Part shown: in pieces, positions 1 through 13,202 of the stretch
How positions within the stretch are numbered: position 1 is the first letter of the stretch
How the letters are laid out: the number at the start of each line of letters is the position of its first letter
Assembly (NCBI GenBank): GCA_034440635.1
Contig: JAOTON010000056.1
Coordinates: forward strand, 1,583,501 to 1,647,500
Source of the DNA: Lepas anatifera
Taxonomy: Eukaryota; Arthropoda; Thecostraca; Lepadidae
Direction: 5' to 3'
DNA: 64,000 nucleotides
The notes under the pieces: model-generated
What the model saw: the letters and a program-made list of their open reading frames with translations, nothing else
Told to the model about the DNA's origin: nothing
The model's database searches: none
Program-made: the position numbers and the translations under genes

Positions 1-950
1 TGCGACGTTCTCCGCACCGAGATCGTCAGTGATCCGCACCCCGTCCCCCGATCCCACCGATGAAAAAACCAATCCCTACATGTTCATTAGGACTAAAGAC
101 AATGAGGGATTGTACTCCCCTCACGATGCTTCCTCCACCTATTGCTTACAGCAGGACGGCGCCTCCGAGCTGTTTCTGCTGAAGCGGGTCATGTCCTCAA
201 CCTCAGCCTGCAGCGTCTGGAGGCTTCTGTGCTCAGCAGCTCGGCAGCGGTGACCCAAGACCCCAGGACAACATGCCTTCGAGACGGCGTATATACAGGA
301 TAGACAACCACGCCACCAGTCTGATGCGCCGTCTCGTCGGAACCTACTGCAAGCCCCGCCTGCGCCACATAGCTCGCCTCAGTGCATCGCGACTGCAGCA
401 ATCCAGTGCACCGCAGAGGCTTAATAAGCTAAACCTTACCGGGGGCACTAATTGGAATGCATGTGGGCAATGCTAGTGCCTTTTTTCACTTTGCACTGGG
501 TGCCAACAAAGAAAAAGGACATTTTTAGTGGTTAAAAGGGGCACATTTTCATAGTAAAAAACACTCTTGTTTTTACACGTTTCAAGCAGAGCAGTAGCTA
601 TCTAGCTTTGGCAGCTGGTTCTTGTTTGCAAGTATTAATCACTTCAGGGTAGGCACCCCTGTTAATCAAGTTTCACGGTGGTGTCTGGCTCAGTGGTCAC
701 AGGCGGCCAATGTCTGAGGGAAGTTTCCCGCCGTCAAGTTCCAGCGAGTTCTCTGAATAAGGCATGATCCTGTCCCCGCAGAAGCTTCCAAGAACATGTG
801 AACTGGCAACACCATATAACCGTAGCAGCTGGTGGGATGGCAGACCCCGACGAGTGCAGTTTTTCTCACTCCAGTGGGGGTAGGTACTTGAACACTCCCT
901 CGGTTTTTCTAAAGCAGTCCCAAAGACGGCGAAACCGGGCGTTGCTATAA
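1..950. other. No recognisable gene
   Basis: Short chance frames only. No motif, domain or repeat boundary was recognised. Confidence 0.5.
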
Positions 951-951
951 G

Positions 952-1270
952 GGAGACTGGGGTCAAATGTAACACGGGGCAAATGTAACACTGGCTTCAT
1001 TTGCTAGCATTCGCGATTCCAGGGGGCAAGGGGGCAGGTGCTCCCTGATTGATCATCAGCGCCCCTAAAATGGTTACGACGCCCTCTGAAAGGTCGATGG
1101 CACCCCCGAAATTTCGCTTCCCATCCCCCTCCCCCCAGGATGTGAAAATCGGCACCCACCGATAGGATTTTGCGCCAACCCGATAGGTTTTGCCGATCAA
1201 AAGTGGCGCCCTCCCCTGGTCCAGAGGGCGTCCTCCTGGGAAGGTGCCTCCCCGATTATTGGCAATCCTG
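952..1270. mobile_element. Decayed MITE fragments
   Basis: GGGAGACTGGGGTCAAATG at the left resembles the end of the element at 1750. From about 1012 the sequence matches the family at 13917-14205: GATTCCAGGGGGCAAGG at the left, CACCCCC/GATAGG motifs inside, and CCTGGGTCCGCCTATG at the right. Confidence 0.55.
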
Positions 1271-1749
1271 GGTCCGCCTATGTTTGCTAACCCACCCAGA
1301 TAAACACACTAGCCTCCGCACTATGCAAGCTCTGTTGGGTGCCAACTTTTTAAACATAATTTAATCATGAAAACTCAAAAAGCTTCACGCTTTTGGAAGT
1401 TTATTGTTTAGGGAACTCTCTATAAAATATTTAGCAAGCGAATTTGATCATCCAAATCAGATTCGTAAGAAGCTGTGAGCTTGAAATTCTGAGGCTTATA
1501 AGCTGCAACAATTGCCCCTGATTCTATTGCGGAGCATCCTGTCTATGTCCAGTTTAGAAAATATCTTGCTTTCATGATCGCGCAGGGATGGCGGGACCAT
1601 GCCAAGTAGCGTGGTCAAATGTAATAGTGTTTCCCTTAAATCCAATGTGCTTTCAGGCGTATTTAAAATCACAAGCATTTATGCTTCTTATATCATATAC
1701 CTAATATTTGTTCAGAAGTTGCAAAAAGATTAAGTAAGAAGTACTCAAG

Positions 1750-4008
1750 TAGGGGAGACCGGGGCTAGTTGAACATGATTTTTGTTTTGGTCGCATATCT
1801 CAAGGATGGCTAAATGTATAGACTTCGTTCTGCCATTGCTGGAAAGCCTATTCTTTTGGCGCTTTCAAGTGATGCGTGTGCCAACGCTTGAATGTTGTAC
1901 CTGTGTGAGATATTTGATCATAAATAGGTCAAAGTCAAATGGCTCAACTCGCCCCGTGTCGGGGTAAGTTGAGCCACGCTCCGGGGTACGTTGAGCCGCT
2001 TAACGAGAGTATGTCCTCATTTTCCATGTTTATTACCCAATCACCAAATATTCTCACTTTCAGTCACTGGTACTGTTTTTACACACAAACGTTGGGGAAT
2101 CATCCGTACAAAGACGGTGGGCCCATCCACGGCACTCCTGGTACTGTACCCATTGCTCAACCGGGCGGCTGTTTGAGAAAGTGTCGCAGTACACCAGGCA
2201 TAGTGTCTCATTTTCATCGCTGAACTCCTCGACATCTTTGTATAGCTTCCTCCTAACATTTATTTGCTTCCTTGTGCTCTTATTGCACCCGTCTTGCCTT
2301 TGCTTCTTGCCTTGTCATCTGTTGTACCTCTATTCCTTACTGGTTTTCTTTTTACTTATTTTCCGCCTCCTCTTCCCGAAGCTGTTTTTTGGTATATCCG
2401 TCAACACTTCTGCTTTCCTCTGACGCGAGGTTCTCTTCATCGGCCTCAGCTCTTTAGGCAACGGGCAGACTACTGCAGGCGAGAACGCATTAGGACAGTA
2501 CGGCAGGATCAGGTCAGGATCAGTATCACCGTCAGGGTCAGGACAGTCTGCTGCTCATTGAATAGTCCGGGAAGATTCTACTGCGTATACGGCTCAGGCC
2601 CATCTGCGGGGAGGTCCAGCTCTGCTACCGATGGTGCAGGGAGGCTCTGCCGAAGATCCAGTCCAGGACTAGGGGCATTCGTTGATCTTCCAGGCAGGCT
2701 GGACCCTGCTGAATTTTCAGGCGCTGAGATGGTCAGTAGACTTCCTGACATTTCAAGAACCTACTGAGGGCTCTTCACAAGTCGATCCGTCTGTTGGGCC
2801 GGTGTCCGCTGGGAATCGGGTATAGGCCCAGAGGCACTACCTGACGTTCCAGGCATGCTGAACCCACTAGCGGAACCAGAGGGGGGGCAAGGGGCCATGT
2901 CCCCCAAATAGTGAAATTTTGGCTGATTTTCTTTAAAAAAACTATATAATAAACTATATATAATAAACTATATCTTTATAAAACTATATTTTTCCTATTT
3001 TTCCCGAGTTGCCTCCCCAAACGGCGTTCTTGCGTCCGCCAGTGGCTGGGCCCTGCTCAAAGTCTGGGCGGAATCACGGAACAGTGTTTATTTGAGAAAA
3101 CGGGAAAAATCGGCACAGAGAGGGTACAATTTGGACGTTTTGCGGCAAAGGCCAAGGCCTCTGCATCCCCTAGAGTTGGAGGGGCTTTAAAGGAAGAGGA
3201 GGGCCCAAGACCAGCGCTGGAAGCTCTTCTCCATTATTGGTCGGCCTAATAGCAGGTCAGGGGCAGGTAATGGGACATTAAATCGCTTAAGTGTTTTGAA
3301 AATAAACAGGAAAAATCAGAAGCTAGTGGTAAATGCCTTTCCCCTTCGCCAATGAGTCGACCCAATAGCAGACATTTTAGGAGACAACTGCCCGGGCTGA
3401 ATAGCGCCGCCAACTATATCCCTGTTGGAAGGTTTCTCGGAAGCCAGCTTGCTCTCATCAGGGAAGCCGCCCGCTCTTGAACACGGGTCAGCCGCATGGA
3501 AAGTATGCGTGCTATCCACTACGTCAGCATGCCCCATTAGTTTCGGGGGGGGGTGGGGGGAAATTGAGATATTCCTTTTTTCTCCGAGGCGCGTTGATCA
3601 TGGCTCAACCTAACCCAACACCCTCGTGGCTCAACTTACCCCGAGACCCCGCCGCCACTCCGGAGGCAGCTGACGCAGACAGAAGGTGATCAGTTCTCAT
3701 AGTTTGCGGCCCAAATGAGGCGTAAATACCTGCATTCAACTCATTTAATAGGGCTAATCTTTACCTCTAATATCAACAGTGTTATTACAAAATGTTTGAC
3801 AAAAGTAAAATTCACTTTTGCTATAAAAAACAGGTTTTTCTGTCTCCAAACCGCTACCGACCAGATACCACGACGGTTTCCTGCTGAAAGACGGAAAGCG
3901 GTTGCGCGCATGCGCTGTTATGATTACAGTGCAATCTCTTCAGAAACAGCGGAATTATCGCGAGTGGCTCAACATGCCCCTGGCTGCAACTAGCCCCGGT
4001 CTCCCCTA
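1750..4008. mobile_element. Terminal-inverted-repeat element of unassigned superfamily
   Basis: The left end TAGGGGAGACCGGGGCTAGT (continuing TG) is repeated inverted at the right end. It is flanked by direct repeats CTCAAG (1744-1749, 4009-4014); counting the shared TA this becomes TACTCAAG. Subterminal copies of GGTAAGTTGAGCCA-like sequence occur at about 1965-2000 and, inverted, at about 3601-3645. A nested G-rich repeat fragment lies at about 2876-3045. No intact transposase frame was recognised. A related left end appears near 46503. Confidence 0.7.
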
Positions 4009-4014
4009 CTCAAG

Positions 4015-7000
4015 CCTCAAGTATCAAGCCCTCACACGAATAAAACGGAGCGCGGTTCTGCGTGTGGCATCGAGCGGTCTGCGAGCCTGCGTTTCAAATA
4101 CCTATGCGCTTGTTCTTGCTACTTACCCTCAGCTAGATCATGACGGCTCATAGAAAATATTAACCCAAATTTATCGACAAATTTTCAACTGAGCACACGT
4201 GGAGAAATGATATTTGTGAAACAGACCAAACGGTCGATGACACAGTTTGTCTCGTAAGATGGGAGAACTCTCTGGCGCTGACCTGAAAATGATCAGGGAC
4301 CTATTTCCATAATAATGATAGATTTCAGATGCTGTAGCTTCTTTGGTTATTGGCACCCATACCACTAGATGAGTATTTCCACAGGGCAGCAGGCTCTGAC
4401 TATCTGGTGGGTATATAATTCTCCACTGTCGCTTATTCTACATTCTTTACAGAATAATTTATGCTTTAATAGTATGTTTACTAGGTATATGCTCTGTAAA
4501 GTGCCGCGTGCCGATCTCGAAAGGGCAGCTCGAAGACTGGAAACCATTTCTTACGAGACGTTTTATTCCGTTTCTGCGGACGAAAACTAGCATCACAATT
4601 CGGAAAAACCCCCATGCTCACAGGAACGTCAGTTCGAACCAAAGATAATACAATTATCGATAAATCCGTTCCACGACCAACTCTAAATATCCATAATACT
4701 AATACCTTGAAGCATGACTTCACAATTATTGAGCGGCGTTACCTACTAGGCGCTAATCCGAAACACAACACTTTTGCAATCTAAACGTACCGACTCGTTG
4801 CGCTTCCATAGATGACAGCAACGCGCAGCTTCTACATCTCGCCGTACACCGACATCTGGCTCCATCACGGGACCCCACCGGCTCGGGATCACGGCTCACA
4901 AATAGTCACATGGCCGCCAGAGACCTACGAGTTAAACGTGTCGTTACAAATATATAAAGATAACTCGAAACCCAGAAAATGTCGTATGGAAAACTTCTGA
5001 TTTAACTCAATATCAAAGCATATCACGCAGAGCAAATCACATTGATAAGCGTGCCATAAACTACTTACGGACGGCAGCCGGGCTCTACACACTTCTTGTC
5101 ATCACAGCGTCCGTCAGCGAAAAGACCAACGCCCCTCGACAGCCGACCCAGGTCACCACACAGCGCCCGCAGCAATTTGTATGACGTCAAAGTCCCTACA
5201 CACAAGACGCACTATCGAAATCATCGCACCTCCAACTGAAGCCTCAGACCTTTCATGACTCAAGAACCGCCTGTTTAAGAATATTCGACCAAAACAGCGC
5301 AAATCATGCTTATTCCAAATACAAAACAATTGTTAAACCTCATCACTAGGCTCACGTCACGTGATTGTCAGTGGCCCGACCCAAGTTTACCAAAGACCAC
5401 CAGCCATCTAGCGGCAGGAGGACAAACCGACAGTACACGTTAATCCCGTCCTCGGCGCTCTCAACAATACGACTGATACTTTGCCAACAGGGCTGCAAAC
5501 GGGCGCTTACATGCTCAGTACCTGGCTAACTGAAACTTTACAATTACGTACAGGAATTATGGATTTTTATCTCTGGATCAGGGGTGCCCAGTCACCTAGT
5601 ATTTTTTCCATTAGTCCGCACATCTTGGTTGCTTGTATTTAAAGGGGCTGTAGTGTTTTGAAAACAGTCATTGTGATACAATGGTTCTCTTAACCCTGTC
5701 GTAATCGACAGTTTTCGGATTTGGGCGCCCCCAGTAGTTTCCGAAATTCTCATTACCATGATAGATTTGTTAAGGTTGTCCTCCTCAGACAAAAACATTC
5801 CATCACCGGATCTCACCATAGAGTCGTAGTTTTCATGGCATGACATCAGAAAGATGAAATGCGAGAAAATATCGACAATATTTTTCGTACCAAAAGTAGC
5901 TGATCAGGCATTTCAAACCATGAAAGTATCATCTGGTTCATATTGAATGAGGCAACTGATAACTGCAAAGGAACAGGATGACAGTTAGGCAGACCTTATG
6001 ACAACACTACACATGTTAGGTGCATTCATTAACACTACACATAGGTGCTCAGATAAAAAGAAGGTTTGTGCCCTTTTACCACCCAGCAAGGAGCAAAGCA
6101 GCACGTGCTTCCCTTTTCTGGTGTGTTATCTGGTTGTATACTTCGGCAGCACTGTCTATTAGTCATTGCTCTCTATAACTAACTCTTCCGACGGTTAGGT
6201 TTTAGTTGTATCTACACTTCTTCCTTCCTTTCCTCCGTTACCTTCGGACTGAGCCCCACTCATATCCACTCAGTAGAAATCCATCTAGAGACACTGCTGA
6301 CTTCAGCGAACTCGGCCGCCGGCTAGCTTGTGCTGACTCTGCCACTGTCTCGCCTGTTCCGAAGAGCAGCCTCGGATGGTGGGGAGGATAATCAAGCCAA
6401 TAGAGAGAAAACTGCGGCTGGGAATGTTTGAATAAGGTAATGACAATGCATCTCCTGGTTCATGGTTTAACGTTCTATCAATTTTATGGTGGAATTTCCG
6501 CAAAATTTCTCACAATACAAGTGAACGCGCCTCCACCAATCAGCGGCCGCAATCCGCTGACTGCCGCGAGCCTGCGGGCACATAGGTTAGAGGTCACGGG
6601 CACCGCTGACGGCAAGTTCAAGCCTCGGTGGGGAGGGGTCGCGAGGCGGATTGTAATGCCTACATGCGTGGTGTTGAGAATAGTGGTGGATGTCACTGCT
6701 GTTGGACTGAGGGAGGACAGGTGTAGGAGACATTCTGTGCACGTGGGTGGATCTATGGAATAGGTGTTTGTACTGTGTGTGGTGACGGTAGCACTGGAAA
6801 AACATGAGTAATAGTTCATTAAATGAGTGCAGGATGTGAATATGCTTCGCAAGTAAAATTACGAGTACCGATTTCTAGTCCTTAGTATTTTTTTTTTTGG
6901 CATCAGGATATTGATTGATTAGTTGGGTTTGGAGGAGCGCCAGCCTGCGTGGCCACATAGCAGCCATATCGCTTCTCTTTAGTCAAGGGCTACAATAAAC

Positions 7001-7370
7001 TTCTCCCAAGAAAGTGTGCTTAAATTCTTCTGATAAGTCCCATCTGTAGCAAAATAAGACTTCTATTAAGAATTGAGCCTTCCACATTGTCATTATAATC
7101 ATCCCTGGGCGGATGCACAGTCATAGATTTATCTGTATCAGGGTAATCCGTATCAGGGTAATCGATGTAGCTTTTCAATAACTTTTCAGTTGATACAAAC
7201 TTATGGACAGTACAAAACACATGGATATCATAGACAATAATAGAATAATGGACAAATAATACAATAATGGATATCATATCAATGATAACATGGACCAAAA
7301 CTTGTCGGTATAGGATGAAAAATAGCGACACCGTGTTTGCCATTTAAAAATGAGTGGAATTAATCCTTGG
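4015..7370. other. Intergenic, no recognisable gene
   Basis: AT-rich, with only short frames. No conserved protein block was recognised. A GC-richer patch at 6520-6740 has overlapping short frames on both strands but no motif. Confidence 0.5.
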
Positions 7371-7377
7371 AGCCTAA

Positions 7378-8262
7378 CACGCGCAGTGGAGGGCATCCTA
7401 AAGTGCCCCTTCCCCACCTATTTTTCCAAAGTGGCCAGAGAACTGTTCGCCGCCGAAAAACGCTACTTGGCCATATTTGAGAGAATATGGCCGATATGGA
7501 GAGCGCGTTGATTGGTAAAGAAACTTTTGAAAATCGGTAAATAGTTCATAGACTTATAGGCTTTCAAAAACATACCTGTATTTTTGAGACCGTCGCAATC
7601 GGGCGGTCGCACCAGTTCGCCTGCACTCTGGACCGAGTGGTGACGTCATAACGTCGTATAATCAGGTTATATGACAAGGTCCACCCACATGAAGGGCAAG
7701 GTTAAGGTCAAAGGTCAGAGATCAAGTTCATTGACCCCAGTATTACGGTCAGATGACATTATTCAGTGTGAGGTATGCTATGTTATAACTTAATAGTTAA
7801 AGCTACTCAAGATAAAGGTCATAGGTTGAGGTCAAAGGTCTTTTTCACGGCAAAGCCCTCATCTCCCCGTCCAAAGGCTGCTATAGCGCCAGTTATATTG
7901 TACATTATTGGGAATATGTCATATCGTTATGTCATAGGGTGTTGATCTTGAATGAACTTTAGCTTAAACTTTCGAAGAACATTGTTTGGGACCTTCCCTC
8001 TTTGACCTAAGTCTGCTTTTTGGTGAATTTCCGTTTTTCATAATTACGGCATTTCTCAATAGGCCTCCAGCACGGCCGATTTTTAACGTTTACGACCTAG
8101 TTTGACCTTGGACATATTGACCTAGGTCAATGAAACTTTGTCATAAGGTAGATAACTATCGCCCCCACCCCCTACCCCCCAACGGGCCTTTTTCTAACTC
8201 TTTTGGGTTCCGAGATCTCCAGTGGGCGGGGGGGGCACTTTAGGACCTCTCCACTGCGCGTG
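7378..8262. mobile_element. TTAA-type non-autonomous element (885 bp)
   Basis: The ends are inverted repeats starting CACGCGCAGTGGAG and sharing CCTAAAGTGCCCC further in. The right flank is TTAA; the left is CTAA, presumably a mutated TTAA. The interior has many AGGTCA/TGACCT half-sites, for example GTCAAAGGTCAGAGATCA, and no ORF. piggyBac-like mobilisation is inferred from the TTAA target site. Confidence 0.75.
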
Positions 8263-8349
8263 TTAACGACGTACCAGCTGCCAAGGTATACAGCATTGTC
8301 AACTCTCACCCTGTTGAGAGGCATTTGCGGGATCAGATCAACTTACCTA

Positions 8350-8430
8350 TTATGAGACTCCGCTGGGACTTGAACCCGGGACCGGTGGCTCAGAAGACAG
8401 GGATGCCATTCAGTAAGCCACCCATCCTAA
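8350..8430 (-). repeat. tRNA-like SINE fragment
   Basis: The minus strand has GGTGGCTTACTGAATGGC (A-box-like) and GGGTTCAAGTCCC (B box) about 35 bases apart. It is likely a SINE remnant or tRNA pseudogene. Confidence 0.45.
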
Positions 8431-8835
8431 AACTGCGTGCAAGATCGAATAACAAATCAGTTGTGCACTTGTATGCGAGGATCCGAAAGCGTGATGACCG
8501 TCAGAGTTTGATGGAGCTCGCTGGATATTTTTCGTCTCAATTTGCACTATATTCCCGCCTCACATCCCATGGGCCCCAGGCGCGAATCAGGGGCTAAACC
8601 CATGTCAGTGAGCAGAAAAAATATTTAGCTGCCGAGGCCGGGACCAGCGGATTAAACTGGCGCAGTAAATCAATTTTTCATCTTCAAAAAGGTGAACGGA
8701 CAAAAATTTTCAAAAGTGTTCTTTACTTACTGACACGTCTTCCCCAATCTAGTTGGCTTGGGGGAGGGGGCAAAAGAGGATCATTCCCCTCTATTTCACT
8801 TTGGGGGAATGGCCGGATCGCATCCCCCGTGGATC

Positions 8836-8935
8836 CGCCCCTGATGAGCCTCATATTCCCACATCGCATCCCATGAACCTCATTTTCCCCTGTCACACCT
8901 CATCAGTATCATATTCCCGCGTAACACCCCATGAG
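8836..8935. repeat. Degenerate tandem repeat of about 30 bp
   Basis: Three to four units resemble CCTCATATTCCCACATCGC followed by ATCCCATGA. A related segment lies at about 8555-8580. Confidence 0.5.
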
Positions 8936-9189
8936 CCGGCCAGTCGACTAAGCCGACAGTGGCGTCTTACCCAGGACTCAGTTCTTCTCAACCGTTTCTC
9001 AGGAGTCGACATTTTCCGAGCCCGGCGGAGCGCGACGGTAACTACCCCGGCAGGAAATTACGCTGTGATTGGTGAGCCCGGCGGGCCGGTTCGTGGCCCA
9101 GTGCAGACGGTGGGAGGGCGCGCAGAGGTCACCGCTGGCTGCCGTCGCATCTGCATGCTGACGGGGCGACAAAACCAGCCTCAGTCGAT

Positions 9190-9240
9190 ACACTATGTAT
9201 ATACCCGCAGCTGCCGGCGACCACGTAACTTTCAGTGAGA
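9190..9240 (+). promoter_or_regulatory. Possible core promoter (TATA plus TCAGTG initiator)
   Basis: TATATA at 9198-9203 precedes TCAGTG at 9232-9237, an arthropod-type initiator, by slightly more than the usual spacing. An inverted CCAAT lies upstream at about 9067-9072, in GC-rich DNA. No downstream coding exon was recognised before the element at 9578. Confidence 0.25.
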
Positions 9241-9577
9241 TTAAATTACTCGCTGTGATGAGAAAAACCGTCCACTTGCCCTTTGTGTTTCGTGACTAGC
9301 TGATTCAATCATTTATTCGAAACACACGAACTTTACTTGTCTGAGAGGGATTTTACCGATCGGAGCGTCACCAAGCAGGACAAGTAAGACAAATTTTTTG
9401 GTTGGGGGATGGGGTAAGGAATATTTTGTACTGTGTACATTAGGGTGCCCCGCCTTACACAAAAGTTCAGGTATAGACGTATGGGGACTTCTAAATTTCA
9501 CCCTACAGTTCATTAGCTACATTTCAACCAGTTTTCAGACATTCTGACTGGTACACTTTCTTCGTCCGGGCGCTTAA

Positions 9578-10600
9578 CCCGCGCCCCACCGGGGGTCCGG
9601 CGCCACCTTCGCCCCACCGGGGGGCCATCGATGGCCCCCCTCTAACTCCGAAAATATGGGGGTTAGCGCAAATCAGCAAAGTGCAATAGAAAGCTCGCGT
9701 GAATTCAGTAAGAAATTACTTCGCATGTTTTAGTGCTCAGGTCAATGGTTTGACCTCCAGAGGTCAAATTAGGTCAAGATCGGCTATTTTCACTCAAATA
9801 TGCAATGATTAAGCAAACTGGGCATAACTCTTATGTCATTAGAGCTATTGAGGCCTGGTAAATAACATTTGATAGCAAATTGCCAGTACATTTCCCGCTA
9901 TGTGGAACGTAAAGACCTCCCGCCAGTGGTTTGACCGCCAGAGGTCACCTCGTGACCTAATATGACCTGAGGTCACGAAAGGTCAAAAAGTGACCTTGCC
10001 GTATATCAAATCAAAGCCAGTGACAAGACAAACACGATGGTGTTTGTTTCACCGCTCTAGCTCAATTAGGTCAAAAGTTATTGTCAAAATACTGTTTTTG
10101 ACCTCAGGTGACCTTGGATGACCTTGGAAAAGTGAAAGGGCAAATATGACCCCTGGGATCCGTGAAAGGGTGTCCAAAAACGTTGTTCTGAGCAGCCTGA
10201 GTATTTGCAATCATTTTTGTGGCTTTTATATCATGAAATAGCTTTTCCCCATGCTTTTCCAATGGGAGAGGTCGCCTCGTGACCTGACCTCAGGGCACGA
10301 AATCGAAAAATCCCGGATATACACCTTGTAGACCCTGGAGGGGTCATAAAGTGTAGGAAGTTTCAAATCGATCGACTTTGAAATGTAGCTCTTACAGAGC
10401 TCTAAAGGTGAAGTGAGGTGACCTTGGTTGACCTCGTCTGGTGACCTGACCTTGGGTGACCCGGGGTAAAAATTTCAGGGATGATGGGAAAATGATGCAG
10501 TGAGAGGTAGAGCTCTCAACCGCGGTGCTGCGCCTCGTCGTTTTTCTGCTATCCCGGAAAAACCTTAGGGGGCCATCGATGGCCCCCGGTGGGGCGAGGG
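9578..10600 (+). mobile_element. TTAA-type element, copy A (1023 bp)
   Basis: It is flanked by TTAA on both sides (9574-9577, 10601-10604). The ends are inverted repeats starting CCCGCGCCCCACCGGGGG, with a subterminal palindrome GGGGGCCATCGATGGCCCCC. There is no ORF. The interior is full of AGGTCA/TGACCT, including AGGTCA-CGAA-AGGTCA (9970-9985, a DR4). Copies C and D are nearly the same. Confidence 0.88.
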
Positions 10601-10723
10601 TTAAAGCTAAAGCTTAAATTTGGTGCTACTGATATTGCTATATTGCAGCCTCTTCAACGAAATGTCATTATATCAATGGCCGCAGATCTCTTCTCGATCC
10701 AAGGGGGATCCTGGGTGGGTTAA

Positions 10724-11732
10724 CCCTCCCCCACCGGGGGCCATCGATGCCCCCAAAGGTTTTTCCGGGATAGCAGAAAAAGGACGAGGCGCAGCACCGC
10801 GGTTGAGAACTCTACCTCTCACCCCATCATTTTCCCACCATCCCTGAAAATTTTCCCCGGGTCACTCAAGGTTAGGTCACCAGGCGAGGTCAACCAAGGT
10901 CACCTAGCTTAAACTTTTGAGCTCTATAAGAGTTACATTTCTAAGTCGATCGATTTGAAAGTTTCTATACTTCATGAACCCTCCAGGGTCTACAAGGTGT
11001 ATATCCGGAATTTTTCGATTTCGTGAGCTGAGGTCAGGTCACGAGGTGACCTCTCCCATTGAAAAAGCATTGGGAAAAGCTGTCTTATGATCTAAAAGTC
11101 ATAAAAACGATTGCAAATTCTAGGCTTGCTCAGAAAAGCGTTTTTGGACACCCTTTACGAATCCCAGGGGCCATATTTTCCCTTTGACCTCTCCGAGGAC
11201 ATCCAAGGTCACCAGGGGTTAAAAACAGCAATAACTTTTGACAATAACTTTTGACCTAATTAAGGTAGAGCGCTGAATCAAACACCATCGTATATGTCTC
11301 GTCACTGGCTTTCATTTAATATACAGCAAGGTCACTTTTTGACCCTTCGTGAGCTCAGGTCACATTAGGTCACGAGGTGACCTCTGGAGGTCAAACCACT
11401 GGCGGGGGGTCATTACGTTCCACATAGTGGAAACAGTTCTGGCATTTTCCTATCAAATGTACTTAACCAGATCTCAATAGCTTTAATGGCATAAGAGTTA
11501 TGCCCAGTTTGCTTAAGCATAGTGCATATTTGAGTGAAAATAGCCGATCTTGACCATACTTTGACCTCTGGAGGTCAAACCATTGACCTGAGCGGCGCTT
11601 AAGCAGGTGAAGTAATTTCTTACTGAATTCACGAAAACTTTCTAATGCACTTTGCAGATTTGTGCTAACCCCCACATTTTCGGTGCTAGAGGGTGGGGCG
11701 AAGGTGGCGCCGGACCCCCGGTGGGGCGCGGG
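10724..11732 (-). mobile_element. TTAA-type element, copy B, inverted relative to copy A
   Basis: TTAA lies at 10720-10723 and 11733-11736. Its sequence is the reverse complement of copy A but more diverged, and the DR4 half-sites have mutated. With copy A it forms a 1-kb-arm inverted pair around a spacer of about 120 bp. Confidence 0.85.
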
Positions 11733-11736
11733 TTAA

Positions 11737-12950
11737 TGCTGGCACAGTAATGCAAACCCTATACAAAATCTATGGGAGACCCAAAACCTAGGGGTCCTGA
11801 CCCCCCGGATTTCCACCAATGATTATATCTGTGCTTTTTGCCCGGCTTTATGTTGGTATTTCGTTCCCTGACTCACCATGGTCGCTAAGTTTGCTATATT
11901 CTTTAAACAATTCAAAAACCCTTGAGCCTGTACGATCCCAAAAAGTTAACTTATACTCCTTACACTGTACGCATCATGTGCCCCACATTTGGAATTTGCG
12001 GTGGCCAGCCTCTGTTTCTTTTCAGCAATTGCATTTTAGTGCTAGATTTGCGCTGGAATATGCTGTTTCATTTCCTATTACACACTATCCAGTCTTTGTT
12101 CCAAATGACAGAAATTCGCTTTTATGAGCGTTCCTGAGTTATCAGTGGCAATAATGCGCAGTTTTTCGCGGATGAATGTGTCATATGGAGCCAGATGGCT
12201 CAGAGGCCGGCAGGCGCAGCAGCAAACCACATCAATGATTACATAAGGTCGGCCAACTGAGGGAATCTTATAGCCAACTGGACATCGGATAGCGCTATGG
12301 AAGAGGAAACCTTTATTGAGTTTTCAAGTTAGTTTGGCATCACATATTTCTAATTAATTGGAACAATATTCTCTTGAGAGGGTTGATCCTAGGAGCAAAT
12401 AAAGCGCAAGATTTTGATGAAAAAAGTGAATCCCTTTAAAGTATTCTGTACCTACTTGGCAGAGACTTTCGAATTTGATCAATTTTAAAATTGGACCTTA
12501 CGGGTACCTAAAGGAAATGTCATCTCCACCGTGACGTCACGGCGATGGCGGCCCCGGATTGGTGGTTGGAGGCTGACCACGCTTACAATTTCTAATAAAA
12601 CAATGTTATAACTCGGCTGCAGGGAACTTCTTCAATAGCTCAAGCCGCGAATGATCAGCTTTGGTATGATCATAAGCTTACCTACATATTAAAAAAATTG
12701 CCCAAGTTGTTCACAGTTCGGTTTTGGAGTCGGTTGTTCGGTTTTTGGAGTCGGAGTTTCACTAAAGTCGCCCAGGGACTTGTCACGGAGACCCCGACCC
12801 CACCATCGGAGCGAGTAACTCCGCAATGATAGGTTGATTTAGAAGCCAAAGTTTAACGTCGCAAAAAGCACAGGAACGGCTGCCTCACTCAGGTCACCCT
12901 CTCACCAGTCAGTTGCCGGGCGACCTACGTCGGGTAAATATTGAGCGCTG
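11737..12950. other. No recognisable gene
   Basis: Only chance frames. No protein motif or element terminus was identified. Confidence 0.45.
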
Positions 12951-13004
12951 GAGCGCCTCAGGAGACCAAGCCTGCATACGCAGTCACCGCATGTTCCAGA
13001 GCAG

Positions 13005-13048
13005 AGGGCCGGAGTCCAACGCTCTACCAAATGAGCTACCGGGGCAGT
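13005..13048 (-). repeat. tRNA 5'-half-like sequence
   Basis: The minus strand reads GCCCCGGTAGCTCATTTGGT then AGAGC, a convincing tRNA-type A-box region. No matching B box or 3' half follows, so it is a SINE head or tRNA fragment. Confidence 0.45.
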
Positions 13049-13202
13049 AATAGAAGCTGTTTCTCACTTCGTTCGTCATCGGCCTCTGACATACCAGCTG
13101 ATGAGCTATACCAATGCCCAGAGCTGTTTTCGTCACAATTCTGCCAATGAACTCCTTCAAGGGCCTTATTTGTCCCTCAGCACTATCGTTGGATTACTAC
13201 AT

